Positions 44,937 through 52,453 of a stretch of DNA of 64,000 nucleotides are shown in pieces. A program made the translations under genes and the position numbers. Under the pieces are notes generated by a model. The model was not told the DNA's origin, did not search any database, and was given only the letters and a program-made list of their open reading frames with translations. Source of the stretch: Polynucleobacter sp. MWH-Jannik1A5. GTDB lineage: Bacteria > Pseudomonadota > Gammaproteobacteria > Burkholderiales > Burkholderiaceae. The stretch is from NCBI RefSeq assembly GCF_018881795.1, contig NZ_JACVPQ010000001.1, positions 1,171,691 to 1,235,690 of the forward strand, written 5' to 3'. Positions within the stretch are counted from its first letter, which is position 1, and every line of letters begins with the position of its first letter.

Positions 44937-45500
44937 TTAGCTAGATAGTAGCTTTACCGCTACTCGTATCAGCAGGGCGCGATAGCCCATATACATAGCA
45001 ACAACAGTAAACCCGAAGAGAAAGAGCTTCGGAATGAGCGCCTCTTCAGCAACTAATTGGCTATTGAGTAAGCCTATAGCTACGGCAAAGAAGAAGAGTG
45101 CCCCTAGTCCGAGGACGATCCAATTCTCATTACTGCTAAATTGTTGAGTTTGGTTGTGATAGGCCAGAACCTGAAGGACTTCACCTTTTTGATATCCCGC
45201 AACCGTTATCTGATCACCATCTGCAATCTTCATGGGTGATGAAAACTTGGCTTCGATGCCTTTGTCACCCAAATTAAATGTAGAGATAAAGAAGCGCTTG
45301 TAATAAACCGAGGAATGGTCATGAGTTGGTTTTTCAGGATTAACGTAATCAAGCAATTCATTATTCAGATTGCTGACCGTTCCTGTAATCGAGCTGATTG
45401 AGCTAGACAGCAAAGAGCTTGGCTTGCTTGTGGACATCAGTAGAACTCCCAAAAGGCTGATTATCAGTATATAGACTAGAGATTGCAGGGGTTTTCTCAT
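44937..45500 (-). CDS. Membrane protein of unknown function
   Basis: A 187-residue protein with an N-terminal membrane segment (about residues 7-24), a periplasmic-type region rich in serine and containing KIADGDQITVAGY near residue 90, and two further helices at about residues 125-145 and 155-180. It overlaps the TauE/SafE gene by 4 bases (ATGA), so it is probably co-expressed with the sulfide-response genes. No family is recognised. Confidence 0.55.
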   Translation of the reverse strand: MRKPLQSLVYILIISLLGVLLMSTSKPSSLLSSSISSITGTVSNLNNELLDYVNPEKPTHDHSSVYYKRFFISTFNLGDKGIEAKFSSPMKIADGDQITVAGYQKGEVLQVLAYHNQTQQFSSNENWIVLGLGALFFFAVAIGLLNSQLVAEEALIPKLFLFGFTVVAMYMGYRALLIRVAVKLLSS

Positions 45501-46315
45501 AAGGCATTGATGCCTTTAATGGTGAGGCTGATTGCAACTCCAAATGTGAGTATGGCAAAAATTTGTTGCAGCCTTGGACCACTTATTTTTTTACCTAATG
45601 CTCGACCCATTAGAAGACCGCATAAGGCACCTATGGAAAAAGGTGCCGCCAGCGTTAAATCTAGATTGCCTGATATGGCTGAAAATACTACCCCTCCGCT
45701 AGAGATGATGGCAAGTACGCCTAGTGAGGTGGCAACAATTGATTGCACTGGCAAATCTGTATAGCGCTTTAAGGCTGGGACAATCACAAAGCCGCCGCCC
45801 ACTCCCAGTAATCCAGATAAGAATCCCGCCCAGCATCCAGAGAGCATGAGAGATCTAGCACAAGGGATGCTCCAACTTAATTTACCAAGCTCTGGATTGA
45901 GTAAGCATGGCGGTGGGCTGCGTTTTTTCTTGGGAAGTTGAAGGATCTCTCTTCTGGCTTGCATCAATAAGCGAGTGGAGACAAGAAATAGTGTGGCGCT
46001 AAAAAGAATCAGTAGTGGCGCGTTGGGTACACGTTGCGCCACCCAAAGGCCTAGTGGTGAAAGAAGAAGTCCAAATGCGGCCATAAAGCCTGCAGCCCGA
46101 TAACGCAAAATTTTATTTTTCAATCCCAGTAGCGCACCTACGCCTGCAGAGAGTGCAATTGCAGCAAGTGAGACTGGAGCTGCCTCGGCTACCGGAAGAT
46201 GTAGAACAAATACCAGCAGGGGGACAGACAGAATGCCGCCTCCTGCGCCGGTAAGACCCATTAACAAACCTACGATAAGGCCTAGGGCGGGGCTGATGAG
46301 GATTGAGTAGTCCAT
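45497..46315 (-). CDS. TauE/SafE (TSUP) family sulfite or sulfur-compound exporter
   Basis: A 272-residue protein with about eight membrane helices and the two-repeat TSUP pattern: GLIVGLLMGLTGAGGGILSVPLLV in the first half and GFLSGLLGVGGGFVIVPAL in the second. Members move sulfite, taurine or related anions. It is divergent from a persulfide-dioxygenase-like gene and a BigR-type regulator, the setting of sulfite exporters in bigR operons, so export of sulfite formed from persulfide is the likely task. Confidence 0.87.
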   Translation of the reverse strand: MDYSILISPALGLIVGLLMGLTGAGGGILSVPLLVFVLHLPVAEAAPVSLAAIALSAGVGALLGLKNKILRYRAAGFMAAFGLLLSPLGLWVAQRVPNAPLLILFSATLFLVSTRLLMQARREILQLPKKKRSPPPCLLNPELGKLSWSIPCARSLMLSGCWAGFLSGLLGVGGGFVIVPALKRYTDLPVQSIVATSLGVLAIISSGGVVFSAISGNLDLTLAAPFSIGALCGLLMGRALGKKISGPRLQQIFAILTFGVAISLTIKGINAL

Positions 46316-46325
46316 TGCAATTAAT

Positions 46326-46356
46326 TTTATATTAATATAATATATAAATATATATC
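46326..46356. promoter_or_regulatory. AT-rich palindromic region, candidate BigR operator
   Basis: This stretch in the 89-base divergent intergenic region consists almost only of A and T and includes the perfect palindrome ATATTAATAT at 46329-46338. BigR-type repressors bind AT-rich palindromes between such divergent genes. The site would control both the exporter and the blh-bigR pair. Confidence 0.5.
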
Positions 46357-46404
46357 AAATACTCTTTTTGAGCGGTAATCAAGGTATTTTTAGGAAAGCC
46401 TGCT

Positions 46405-47277
46405 ATGAACCCAAAACTAAGCGCTGAAGTTAAGGCATTCTTTGATCCAGAAACCTGGACTTTTACCTATGTAGTTTATGGAGGCAAAAAAAGTCCCTGC
46501 GTAGTCATAGACTCCGTATTGAACTATGACCCCAAGTCAGGCAGAACATCTACAAGGTCTACTGACGAAGTCATCAGCTTTATTCAAGGCGAGCAATTGC
46601 AGTTAACTTGGATCCTAGAAACGCATGCTCATGCTGATCATCTAACGGCAGCCCCCTATATTCAGAGTAAGTTAGGCGGCAAGATTGTCATTGGCGATCA
46701 CATCACCAGTGTGCAAAACGTATTTAAGGGTGTTTTCAATCTTGATGAGCAATTTGCAATTGATGGATCTCAATTTGATCATTTATTAAAAGACGGTGAA
46801 TCACTGCAGTTCGGCAACCTCTCCTTAAAGGCTCTTTATGTCCCTGGCCATACCCCAGCTTGCATGGCATATGAAATTGGGGATGCACTATTTGTTGGAG
46901 ACACCCTCTTCATGCCGGATGTCGGTACGGCGCGTTGTGACTTTCCAGGCGGTAGCGCCCAGACTTTATATCGATCTATTCAGAAGGTGCTCGCGTATCC
47001 TGATGAAACAAAGCTGTATATGTGCCATGACTATCCACCAACGGATCGTCCTGAAGCGTATTGCACAACCGTGGGTGAAGAGAGGAAGTCTAATATCCAT
47101 GTGCACGACGGAGTCACTGAAGAGCAGTTCGTACAAATGCGCAGTAAGCGGGATGCGACTCTAGCTATGCCTACTTTGATATTGCCATCGATTCAGGTCA
47201 ACATACGTGCAGGTCATCTGCCTGAGCCCGAAGCTAATGGCAAATCCTATTTAAAAATCCCATTAAACGCTCTTTAA
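46405..47277 (+). CDS. blh: MBL-fold hydrolase, Blh/persulfide dioxygenase-like
   Basis: A 290-residue metallo-beta-lactamase-fold protein. The metal motif is seen as THAHADHLTAAPYI near residues 74-87, then VPGHTPACMAYEIGD and VGDTLFMPDVGTARCDFPGG near residues 169-188, with CHDYPPT later. This set, including the ARCDFPGG segment, is typical of ETHE1-like persulfide dioxygenases, which oxidise glutathione persulfide to sulfite. There is no rhodanese domain. It is followed after 1 base by the ArsR-type regulator, as in bigR operons. Confidence 0.87.
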   Translation: MNPKLSAEVKAFFDPETWTFTYVVYGGKKSPCVVIDSVLNYDPKSGRTSTRSTDEVISFIQGEQLQLTWILETHAHADHLTAAPYIQSKLGGKIVIGDHITSVQNVFKGVFNLDEQFAIDGSQFDHLLKDGESLQFGNLSLKALYVPGHTPACMAYEIGDALFVGDTLFMPDVGTARCDFPGGSAQTLYRSIQKVLAYPDETKLYMCHDYPPTDRPEAYCTTVGEERKSNIHVHDGVTEEQFVQMRSKRDATLAMPTLILPSIQVNIRAGHLPEPEANGKSYLKIPLNAL

Positions 47278-47278
47278 T

Positions 47279-47590
47279 ATGACGATTACCAAATCTGAAC
47301 TCAAGAAAATGCAGGCGTCAGCTGCTGATGCCTGCAAGTTAATGAAGGTTCTGTCTAATAGCGACCGCATGATGCTGTTATGTGAAATCGGCCAAGGCGA
47401 AAAATGCGTCAGTGAGTTAGAGACTGCCTTAGATCTTCATCAGCCTACGCTATCTCAGCAATTAACCGTGCTTCGCAAAGAAAAGCTAGTTAAGACACGC
47501 AGAGAGGGTAAGCAAATTTACTACTCTCTGGCCAGTGAGGTTGCTGTGGCGGTAATGAGTCTGCTTTATAAGCACTATTGCAAAAAGTAG
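47279..47590 (+). CDS. bigR: ArsR-family regulator, BigR/SqrR-like
   Basis: A 103-residue winged-helix protein: ACKLMKVLSNSDRMMLLCEIGQGEKCVSELE, then the recognition helix LHQPTLSQQLTVLRKEKLVKTRREGKQIYYSL. Cysteines lie at positions 19, 35, 43 and 101; the pair made of an N-terminal cysteine and the one in the C-terminal YKHYC segment corresponds to the dithiol that senses persulfide in BigR and SqrR. It probably represses blh, itself and the divergent exporter until sulfide stress. The name follows motif and context. Confidence 0.8.
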   Translation: MTITKSELKKMQASAADACKLMKVLSNSDRMMLLCEIGQGEKCVSELETALDLHQPTLSQQLTVLRKEKLVKTRREGKQIYYSLASEVAVAVMSLLYKHYCKK

Positions 47591-47595
47591 TCGAT

Positions 47596-48021
47596 TTACT
47601 TGCTGTGACTACTGCCGCGAATTTTTTGAAATGCATGCAGCAAAAAGATAACAAAAAAGAGTAAGCCAGTCATCCAGTGGGTATCGACCGTAATGTCTCG
47701 AATTTCTTCGGGACCGTAATACAGTAAGGCGCCAGTAACAAGCAGCAGAGTAAGTAAGCTCAATTGACTAAAGCCGCTCCATCGTTTCTTTTGTGACTTG
47801 TAGCCAGCCTTAATATGAAATGGCAGTACTGAACCAAGAGCTAGGGTTGCCAACATAGCAGCAATGCCATGAGCAGCCAGGATACTGTGGGTGCCAAGAG
47901 CAGCTCTCTGAATTTGAAACTGATGGCCCAGCAGATATATGAGGCCAGTGATAGAGCAGATCATCATGCCGAGAATGACAAATGTTCTTTGCCAGTTTGG
48001 CATTTTCCCAAGTCGACTCAT
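47596..48021 (-). CDS. Four-helix membrane protein, candidate diheme cytochrome b (DUF4405-like)
   Basis: A 141-residue protein with four predicted helices at about residues 12-32, 46-68, 84-102 and 115-132. Histidines sit at both ends of helix 2 (His51, His69) and helix 4 (His115, His129), so the pairs 51/115 and 69/129 could hold one heme on each side of the membrane, as in cytochrome b561-like proteins. It overlaps the ApbE gene by 4 bases. It may pass electrons from quinol to the exported flavoprotein of this operon. Family name is tentative. Confidence 0.6.
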   Translation of the reverse strand: MSRLGKMPNWQRTFVILGMMICSITGLIYLLGHQFQIQRAALGTHSILAAHGIAAMLATLALGSVLPFHIKAGYKSQKKRWSGFSQLSLLTLLLVTGALLYYGPEEIRDITVDTHWMTGLLFFVIFLLHAFQKIRGSSHSK

Positions 48022-48842
48022 GCAGTAATCCTTAGTGCTTGTGCTGAAAAGCGTGAGAAACAGGGGTGATACTCATTATTCGTTAAGGCCAAGACTTTGG
48101 TGAGGGCATCTGCATAGACGCATTCTTTAGCGAGAATGGAGAAGGAGCCTAAAACCTCAGCATGTACTTCGGAAAAATTCTGAGCTAGGGGATTAATGAT
48201 GTGGCTAATCTGTTGATCCCTTTTTGCGAAGTAAAGGCTGCTGGTGGCAATGGCGCCATCTTTCAAGGAGCCAATCTCAATCAGTCTGTTAGGAAGTTCT
48301 GGATCGCGAACCTGAATTGGTAGGGCGGTTTTACCAAACACGCGCAAATCACCACCAGCATTGACGGAGCCTGAAGTAATTCCCTCGGAGATTAAGACTC
48401 GCACCGCCATATCCACTGCAAATCCTTTGGCGATGCCACCAAGGTCCAGGCAGACTGGACGTGCCGATTTGATGAGATCGGGAGCTAAGAACTGAATATC
48501 TTCTATTCCACCAAGATCATGATTTGTGAAGGTTATATGCCGTGGCAGTAAGCCTGCAGCAACTAGGCGATGTCCAATGCCACAATTGAATAGACCACCT
48601 GATGCAAGATGAACTTCTTTGGCAACCTTAATTACTTGAGCTGTCCATGGATGAACTTCAACGGCCTCCCTATGGGCGAGTTGGTTAATAACACTAAGTT
48701 GAGTATCAGGATGATGAAATCCCATGAGATCCTGCACTTGTTGGATTGCGGCAAATGCGTTCTCAATCGCCAATAAACCATTCTGATCTTCTTGACTGGA
48801 GATTTCTACAAAAGTCCCTAGCAGAGGTTTACAACGAATCAT
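48018..48842 (-). CDS. apbE: FAD:protein FMN transferase
   Basis: A 274-residue ApbE. Family motifs are KPLLGTFVEI at the start, LDLGGIAKGFAVDMAV near residue 142 and SVNAGGDLRVFG near residue 165, which bind FAD and Mg2+. It transfers FMN from FAD onto a threonine of a target protein. The N-terminus (MIRCKPLLG) has no signal peptide, unlike most ApbE lipoproteins. The gene overlaps the FMN-binding protein gene upstream and the membrane protein gene downstream by 4 bases each, so the substrate is very likely the former. Confidence 0.92.
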   Translation of the reverse strand: MIRCKPLLGTFVEISSQEDQNGLLAIENAFAAIQQVQDLMGFHHPDTQLSVINQLAHREAVEVHPWTAQVIKVAKEVHLASGGLFNCGIGHRLVAAGLLPRHITFTNHDLGGIEDIQFLAPDLIKSARPVCLDLGGIAKGFAVDMAVRVLISEGITSGSVNAGGDLRVFGKTALPIQVRDPELPNRLIEIGSLKDGAIATSSLYFAKRDQQISHIINPLAQNFSEVHAEVLGSFSILAKECVYADALTKVLALTNNEYHPCFSRFSAQALRITA

Positions 48843-49411
48843 TTTGCTTTGAGAGTTTGGATTTGGCTGATTGGTGAAGGACCGCTTTTCAACGCTAATT
48901 CATATAGGACAGCAACTCGCTTCACACCATCGGTCAGGTGCTTACAAGAAAGAGTGGCACCCCCAATATTTTGAATATCCTGATTGAGCTTAATAGGGTC
49001 ATGTGCAGTCTTACCAATAAATTGCTTACGCCATTGCGCTTCAGCAACTTCATAGCCATAAGACTCCACATACTCCAGTATTTCAATGCCAGAGATGCTG
49101 CCGCTGGGATTGATGGCAACAGCATAGGTAATCATTTCATGTTTACCAACTACCTCATCAATGACTAGCCAACTACCGTCAGATGCCCTCCAGATGCGAT
49201 CCCCTTGAAAAGGGTGGCGAATGCTTGATGCTGCTCGCATCCTTTCTTGTAGGTCATCGGTAATGATGATGGGCGTCTTAGTGAGTGCCTTATTGGGTAA
49301 GAGGATTTTCTGCGCCTGCTCTACAGAAACATAAATTTTTGCATGGGCAATGATGGGGGTACTCATCATTGCTATGCCAATTACAGCTAGAGGGTAAGGT
49401 TTCCAAATCAT
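48839..49411 (-). CDS. Exported FMN-binding-domain protein, ApbE substrate
   Basis: A 190-residue protein with a signal peptide (residues 1-24, ending AHA) and a C-terminal FMN_bind domain. The acceptor motif IGGATLSCKHL places Thr153 as the residue that would carry covalent FMN. GIEILEYVESYGYEVAE near residues 108-124 is typical of the domain (as in NqrC and RnfG). It should act in the periplasm as an electron carrier. The region before the domain (residues 25-75) has no known counterpart. Confidence 0.85.
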   Translation of the reverse strand: MIWKPYPLAVIGIAMMSTPIIAHAKIYVSVEQAQKILLPNKALTKTPIIITDDLQERMRAASSIRHPFQGDRIWRASDGSWLVIDEVVGKHEMITYAVAINPSGSISGIEILEYVESYGYEVAEAQWRKQFIGKTAHDPIKLNQDIQNIGGATLSCKHLTDGVKRVAVLYELALKSGPSPISQIQTLKAK

Positions 49412-49419
49412 GAGTTCAT

Positions 49420-49599
49420 TTATGCGGTGAGTAATTCGTTTGCTTCATTACAAAGCGCCTGGATTTCTGGATTGATGCCCTGTAGATTGGAGAGTTTTTC
49501 AAACATCATGAGCGCTCTTTGTTTGGCGGTTTGGCATTGCGTAGCCTGAAATTTCACTAAATGAGTCAGGGCTGCAACTAATAGGTTTTGAATTTCCAT
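49420..49599 (-). CDS. Small soluble protein of 59 residues in the flavinylation operon
   Basis: A frame from ATG (complement of 49597-49599) to TAA (complement of 49420-49422) encodes 59 residues starting MEIQNLLVAALTHLVKFQATQ and ending NEANELLTA. It is predicted to be mostly helical, has two cysteines (22 and 50), and has no signal peptide or membrane helix. It sits 19 bases after the outer-membrane protein gene and 8 bases before the FMN-binding protein gene, filling the gap in the operon. No family is recognised. Confidence 0.6.
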   Translation of the reverse strand: MEIQNLLVAALTHLVKFQATQCQTAKQRALMMFEKLSNLQGINPEIQALCNEANELLTA

Positions 49600-49618
49600 A
49601 GATTCTTTCGCTTAGTTA

Positions 49619-50539
49619 TCAGTTAAGAGGAAAACCAACTTTGACAATGAATTCGTTCACAGAGTGACTGTCCCAAACACGTGCATTTGAGCATTCAGCT
49701 TCGCCGCCGCCCATGCAGGTTCCGCCTGCAAGCTGATAGCGCCATGCGCCAGTGACCCACCAATCTTTAGCTGCATAATGCATATTGGGTCCGACAAAAG
49801 TTGCTCTTTGTACTTGATTGCGTAAATTCAACTCAGAGTAGTCGTTATGAAAACGGGCCTCAACACCGGCTGACCATTTGGGAGTAAAGCGATAGCTAGC
49901 GCCAACTAAGAAATCCAGCATCGATTCAGGAACATTGCCATTTTCAATAAACTTCAGGCGTTCATTAGCAACCACAACGTTACCCGCTAGGATCAGGCGA
50001 TCATCAATAAAGTTAGATTGCAGCAAAAGTCTTGCTTCTAGCTCATCTTTATTTCTACCCCATGTTGGTTCGAGATAGAGGCCTACGCCCACTGGTGAGG
50101 TGACTGGATTGGTCAGGCGGTAGATAGCTTCAAGAGATCCGCCTTCAATTCCACTCTTTCTATAGGCCGTAGATGGATCATGCGAAGAGGGCACGCCGTA
50201 TCCACCCGTACAAGTTGGTGCATCACCGCACGCCTCTTGATTGGTGTAATTCTGATTGGCACTCGTGTAGTAGGAGTTGATATATCCCGCTACCTGTAAG
50301 TCATTGGTGAGGCCATATTCAAGTTCAGTTCTTGCGGTCCAGGCATCGTAAGTTCCCGCGGCTTGCTGTTTATTCAGCTGTAGACGTTGCTCAAATTCCA
50401 GCTTGCCCTTGGGTTGAAGATCTAAGGTGTAAATCCAGCCAAACGCTCCTTCGCCGGCATTGGCAAAGGAAAAGTGAAGAGTGGCAACAAGGAAGAAGCT
50501 AAAGGCAAGAAGTCTATTAATGGTTAATTTCATGGTCAT
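49619..50539 (-). CDS. Outer-membrane beta-barrel protein (DUF6662-like)
   Basis: A 306-residue protein with a signal peptide (about residues 1-28, ending ANA) and many alternating polar/hydrophobic strands such as KGKLEFEQRLQL and RTELEYGLTNDLQVAGYINSY, ending in a C-terminal strand with final asparagine (VKVGFPLN). The pattern is that of an outer-membrane barrel of the DUF6662 type. It is the first gene after the Fur boxes and therefore probably iron-regulated; a role in metal handling or in contact with the flavoprotein is inferred. Confidence 0.7.
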   Translation of the reverse strand: MTMKLTINRLLAFSFFLVATLHFSFANAGEGAFGWIYTLDLQPKGKLEFEQRLQLNKQQAAGTYDAWTARTELEYGLTNDLQVAGYINSYYTSANQNYTNQEACGDAPTCTGGYGVPSSHDPSTAYRKSGIEGGSLEAIYRLTNPVTSPVGVGLYLEPTWGRNKDELEARLLLQSNFIDDRLILAGNVVVANERLKFIENGNVPESMLDFLVGASYRFTPKWSAGVEARFHNDYSELNLRNQVQRATFVGPNMHYAAKDWWVTGAWRYQLAGGTCMGGGEAECSNARVWDSHSVNEFIVKVGFPLN

Positions 50540-50566
50540 TTGAGGTTGATGGTTAAAAAGTCTAAA

Positions 50567-50581
50567 TGAGAACGGTTCTCA
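50567..50581. promoter_or_regulatory. Fur box 1
   Basis: TGAGAACGGTTCTCA is a perfect 7-1-7 inverted repeat close to the Fur consensus TGATAATNATTATCA. It lies 27 bases before the start of the outer-membrane protein gene, where bound Fe-Fur would block transcription. Confidence 0.8.
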
Positions 50582-50594
50582 ATATAACACTAAA

Positions 50595-50609
50595 TGAGAA
50601 TGATTCTCA
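50595..50609. promoter_or_regulatory. Fur box 2
   Basis: TGAGAATGATTCTCA is a second perfect 7-1-7 repeat and an even closer match to betaproteobacterial Fur sites. Its centre is 28 bases from that of box 1, so two dimers could bind. It lies between the divergent outer-membrane protein gene and the DUF3820 gene. Confidence 0.88.
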
Positions 50610-50685
50610 ACTAAATAAATGACCATGAACCTAAAAATGGCGGAATCTATAAGCCCTTTCTGGTTTGCTTGTAAGATTTCCTTGG

Positions 50686-50928
50686 ATGAATGCAGAGTCT
50701 CTAGAAAAACTCGTTTTGATGAAGATGCCCTTTGGTAAATACGCTGGACGTGCGTTGGCGGATTTGCCGGGGAACTATTTAGCGTGGTTTGCGCGCGAAG
50801 GTTTTCCTAAAAGCGAGCTGGGGCAGCTTCTAGAGTTGATGCACACGCTAGATCACAATGGTTTGCGTGGATTACTGGCGCCAATCCAGCGGGCCCATGG
50901 CCTTGCGGCTAAATCTAAATTACTTTGA
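50686..50928 (+). CDS. DUF3820 family protein
   Basis: About 80 residues from the ATG at 50686 (an in-frame TTG lies at 50665). The family signature MPFGKYAGRALADLPGNYLAWFAREGFP occupies residues 14-41. DUF3820 proteins are small and soluble, with no settled biochemical role. The gene diverges from the Fur-regulated operon and its 3' end overlaps the nuclease gene on the other strand by 9 bases. Confidence 0.82.
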   Translation: MNAESLEKLVLMKMPFGKYAGRALADLPGNYLAWFAREGFPKSELGQLLELMHTLDHNGLRGLLAPIQRAHGLAAKSKLL

Positions 50929-51945
50929 GCGAATAATGAGGGTGACGCGATTGCGTTCGTAGGTCACCGTTGCAGACTCTGGTGGACTGCTTTGCATTAA
51001 AGCAACCTTGAGATTGGTTTGAGATTCGATTTGAGAAGTGATTTGCTTGGCAAGACTCTCATTACGATCATATTGAACTTGAATGCTCTCCACCTTACCC
51101 GTCTTGATGTTGTCAATGACTCCATTAAGCTTGCTTGAGGAATATGCATCAAAAAATACGGGATACCAGCCACCTATGTATGGCCTCTGACCCTTTGTTT
51201 TCAATGGTTCTGGGCTTATGGCTTCTGGCTTAACCGTGTCATCAATCCCGGATAAATGAAAATCAATCCCTGTTTTTTGAACCAGCTCTTTGTATGAGAT
51301 GGGCGACGTCATATTGGCTTCATTGGTGTTTTCAACCCAATAAGCCCAAGCAGTATTTTTGTTTGGATCGTAAACTAGTTTGTATAGATGACTCGGAATC
51401 GTCACGCGACTCCTGCCAATACTGCCGCTATTACCAACAGAGCCGGTAAATACATAAATATCACCGGTAGCTCTTTTAACGTAGGCTCGTGTAGGCTCTT
51501 CTACATTTTTCGCCCAGATGCCCTGATTATTTTGTCTAGCCTGGGGCATCATATTTACCAGAGAGAATGACTGGGCCATTGAGCGCTCATTGCTCATATC
51601 GCCTGCGGGTGCATTGTGGCCGCGATCATAGCCGCTGCCACGGTAATCTGACAACAGAGACCTTTCCGCAAAGGGCAGTCTAGCTTCTTCATAAAACTGA
51701 TTACTTCGGCGTGGGTGCGGGGTAGAAAATTGTTCTTTGTTGAGTTTCTCTACTGTATAGATAGGTTTCTTATCCTGCGGGGAGTAATAAATCGCAAAGC
51801 TGTCAAAGCAGAGGTCTCGCCCAACTTGAGTGCTGGTTGGTATTTGCTGGTGTGGAAACAGATTCCTGCAGTCTTCAAAGGCTGCAAAAGAATGTAGTGA
51901 AGCTGAAAGCGCTGCAAGGGCTACTAGGTTGCGAAAGAATTTCAT
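50920..51945 (-). CDS. Secreted DNA/RNA non-specific endonuclease
   Basis: A 341-residue protein with a signal peptide (residues 1-21, ending SFA). The catalytic DRGHNAPAGDM motif near residues 109-119 carries the histidine of the beta-beta-alpha-Me family (Endonuclease_NS, NucA/EndoG type), with MPQARQNNQGIWAKNVEE providing the metal-binding asparagine. It should degrade nucleic acids in the periplasm or outside the cell. The C-terminal 80 residues extend past the usual domain and have no recognised family. Confidence 0.87.
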   Translation of the reverse strand: MKFFRNLVALAALSASLHSFAAFEDCRNLFPHQQIPTSTQVGRDLCFDSFAIYYSPQDKKPIYTVEKLNKEQFSTPHPRRSNQFYEEARLPFAERSLLSDYRGSGYDRGHNAPAGDMSNERSMAQSFSLVNMMPQARQNNQGIWAKNVEEPTRAYVKRATGDIYVFTGSVGNSGSIGRSRVTIPSHLYKLVYDPNKNTAWAYWVENTNEANMTSPISYKELVQKTGIDFHLSGIDDTVKPEAISPEPLKTKGQRPYIGGWYPVFFDAYSSSKLNGVIDNIKTGKVESIQVQYDRNESLAKQITSQIESQTNLKVALMQSSPPESATVTYERNRVTLIIRSK

Positions 51946-52453
51946 GGTGTTTAAGTGTAGGACCTCTCTTCAAGGCTTTGCTCACTTTTTACATTGAACT
52001 AGCTCCATGGCTAATAAGAAATTTGGACATGGCTGACCTTTTGCCATGACTTAAGAGAGGCTTATTGCCGAATCTGCTTTGGTTGGAGGCTCATTGCAAA
52101 AGGCTCGTGTTGCCTACTACCCCTAGAAAAGTAAAAGACTAAAAGCACTAGATGTATGGTTTATGGACTTCAATTTATGAAGAAAAATGAAAAAAAGTAC
52201 CCCTTTAGCCATTTTTTTATAGAGTGAAATTAGCGATCCCTAACTTTTATAAGTTATTGATTTCATTAACTTATATATGTTTTTTAGGGTGCATATACGG
52301 GATCTCCCGAATTTCTAGATCAATAAGTTATTGTTTTCTAGTTCTTTATTCTTGACTTGATATAAGAAACTTCTTAGGATGACCCATGTTTTTAAGATAT
52401 TGCAATGCAGCATAAAACGGTAGTCCAGTTTTTTGAGGTTTTGCAAACAATGA
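51946..52453. other. Intergenic region upstream of the lytic transglycosylase
   Basis: A 508-base AT-rich interval without a convincing open frame. It separates divergently read genes. An 11-base direct repeat ATAAGTTATTG occurs at 52249-52259 and 52323-52333, and a promoter-like pair is at 52352-52380. No RNA gene or mobile-element end was recognised. Confidence 0.5.
52352..52380 (+). promoter_or_regulatory. Candidate sigma-70 promoter
   Basis: TTGACT (52352-52357) and TAGGAT (52375-52380) are separated by 17 bases. The -35 box is a five-of-six match and the -10 box a four-of-six match. Transcription from here would start about 65 bases before the transglycosylase gene. Confidence 0.4.
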
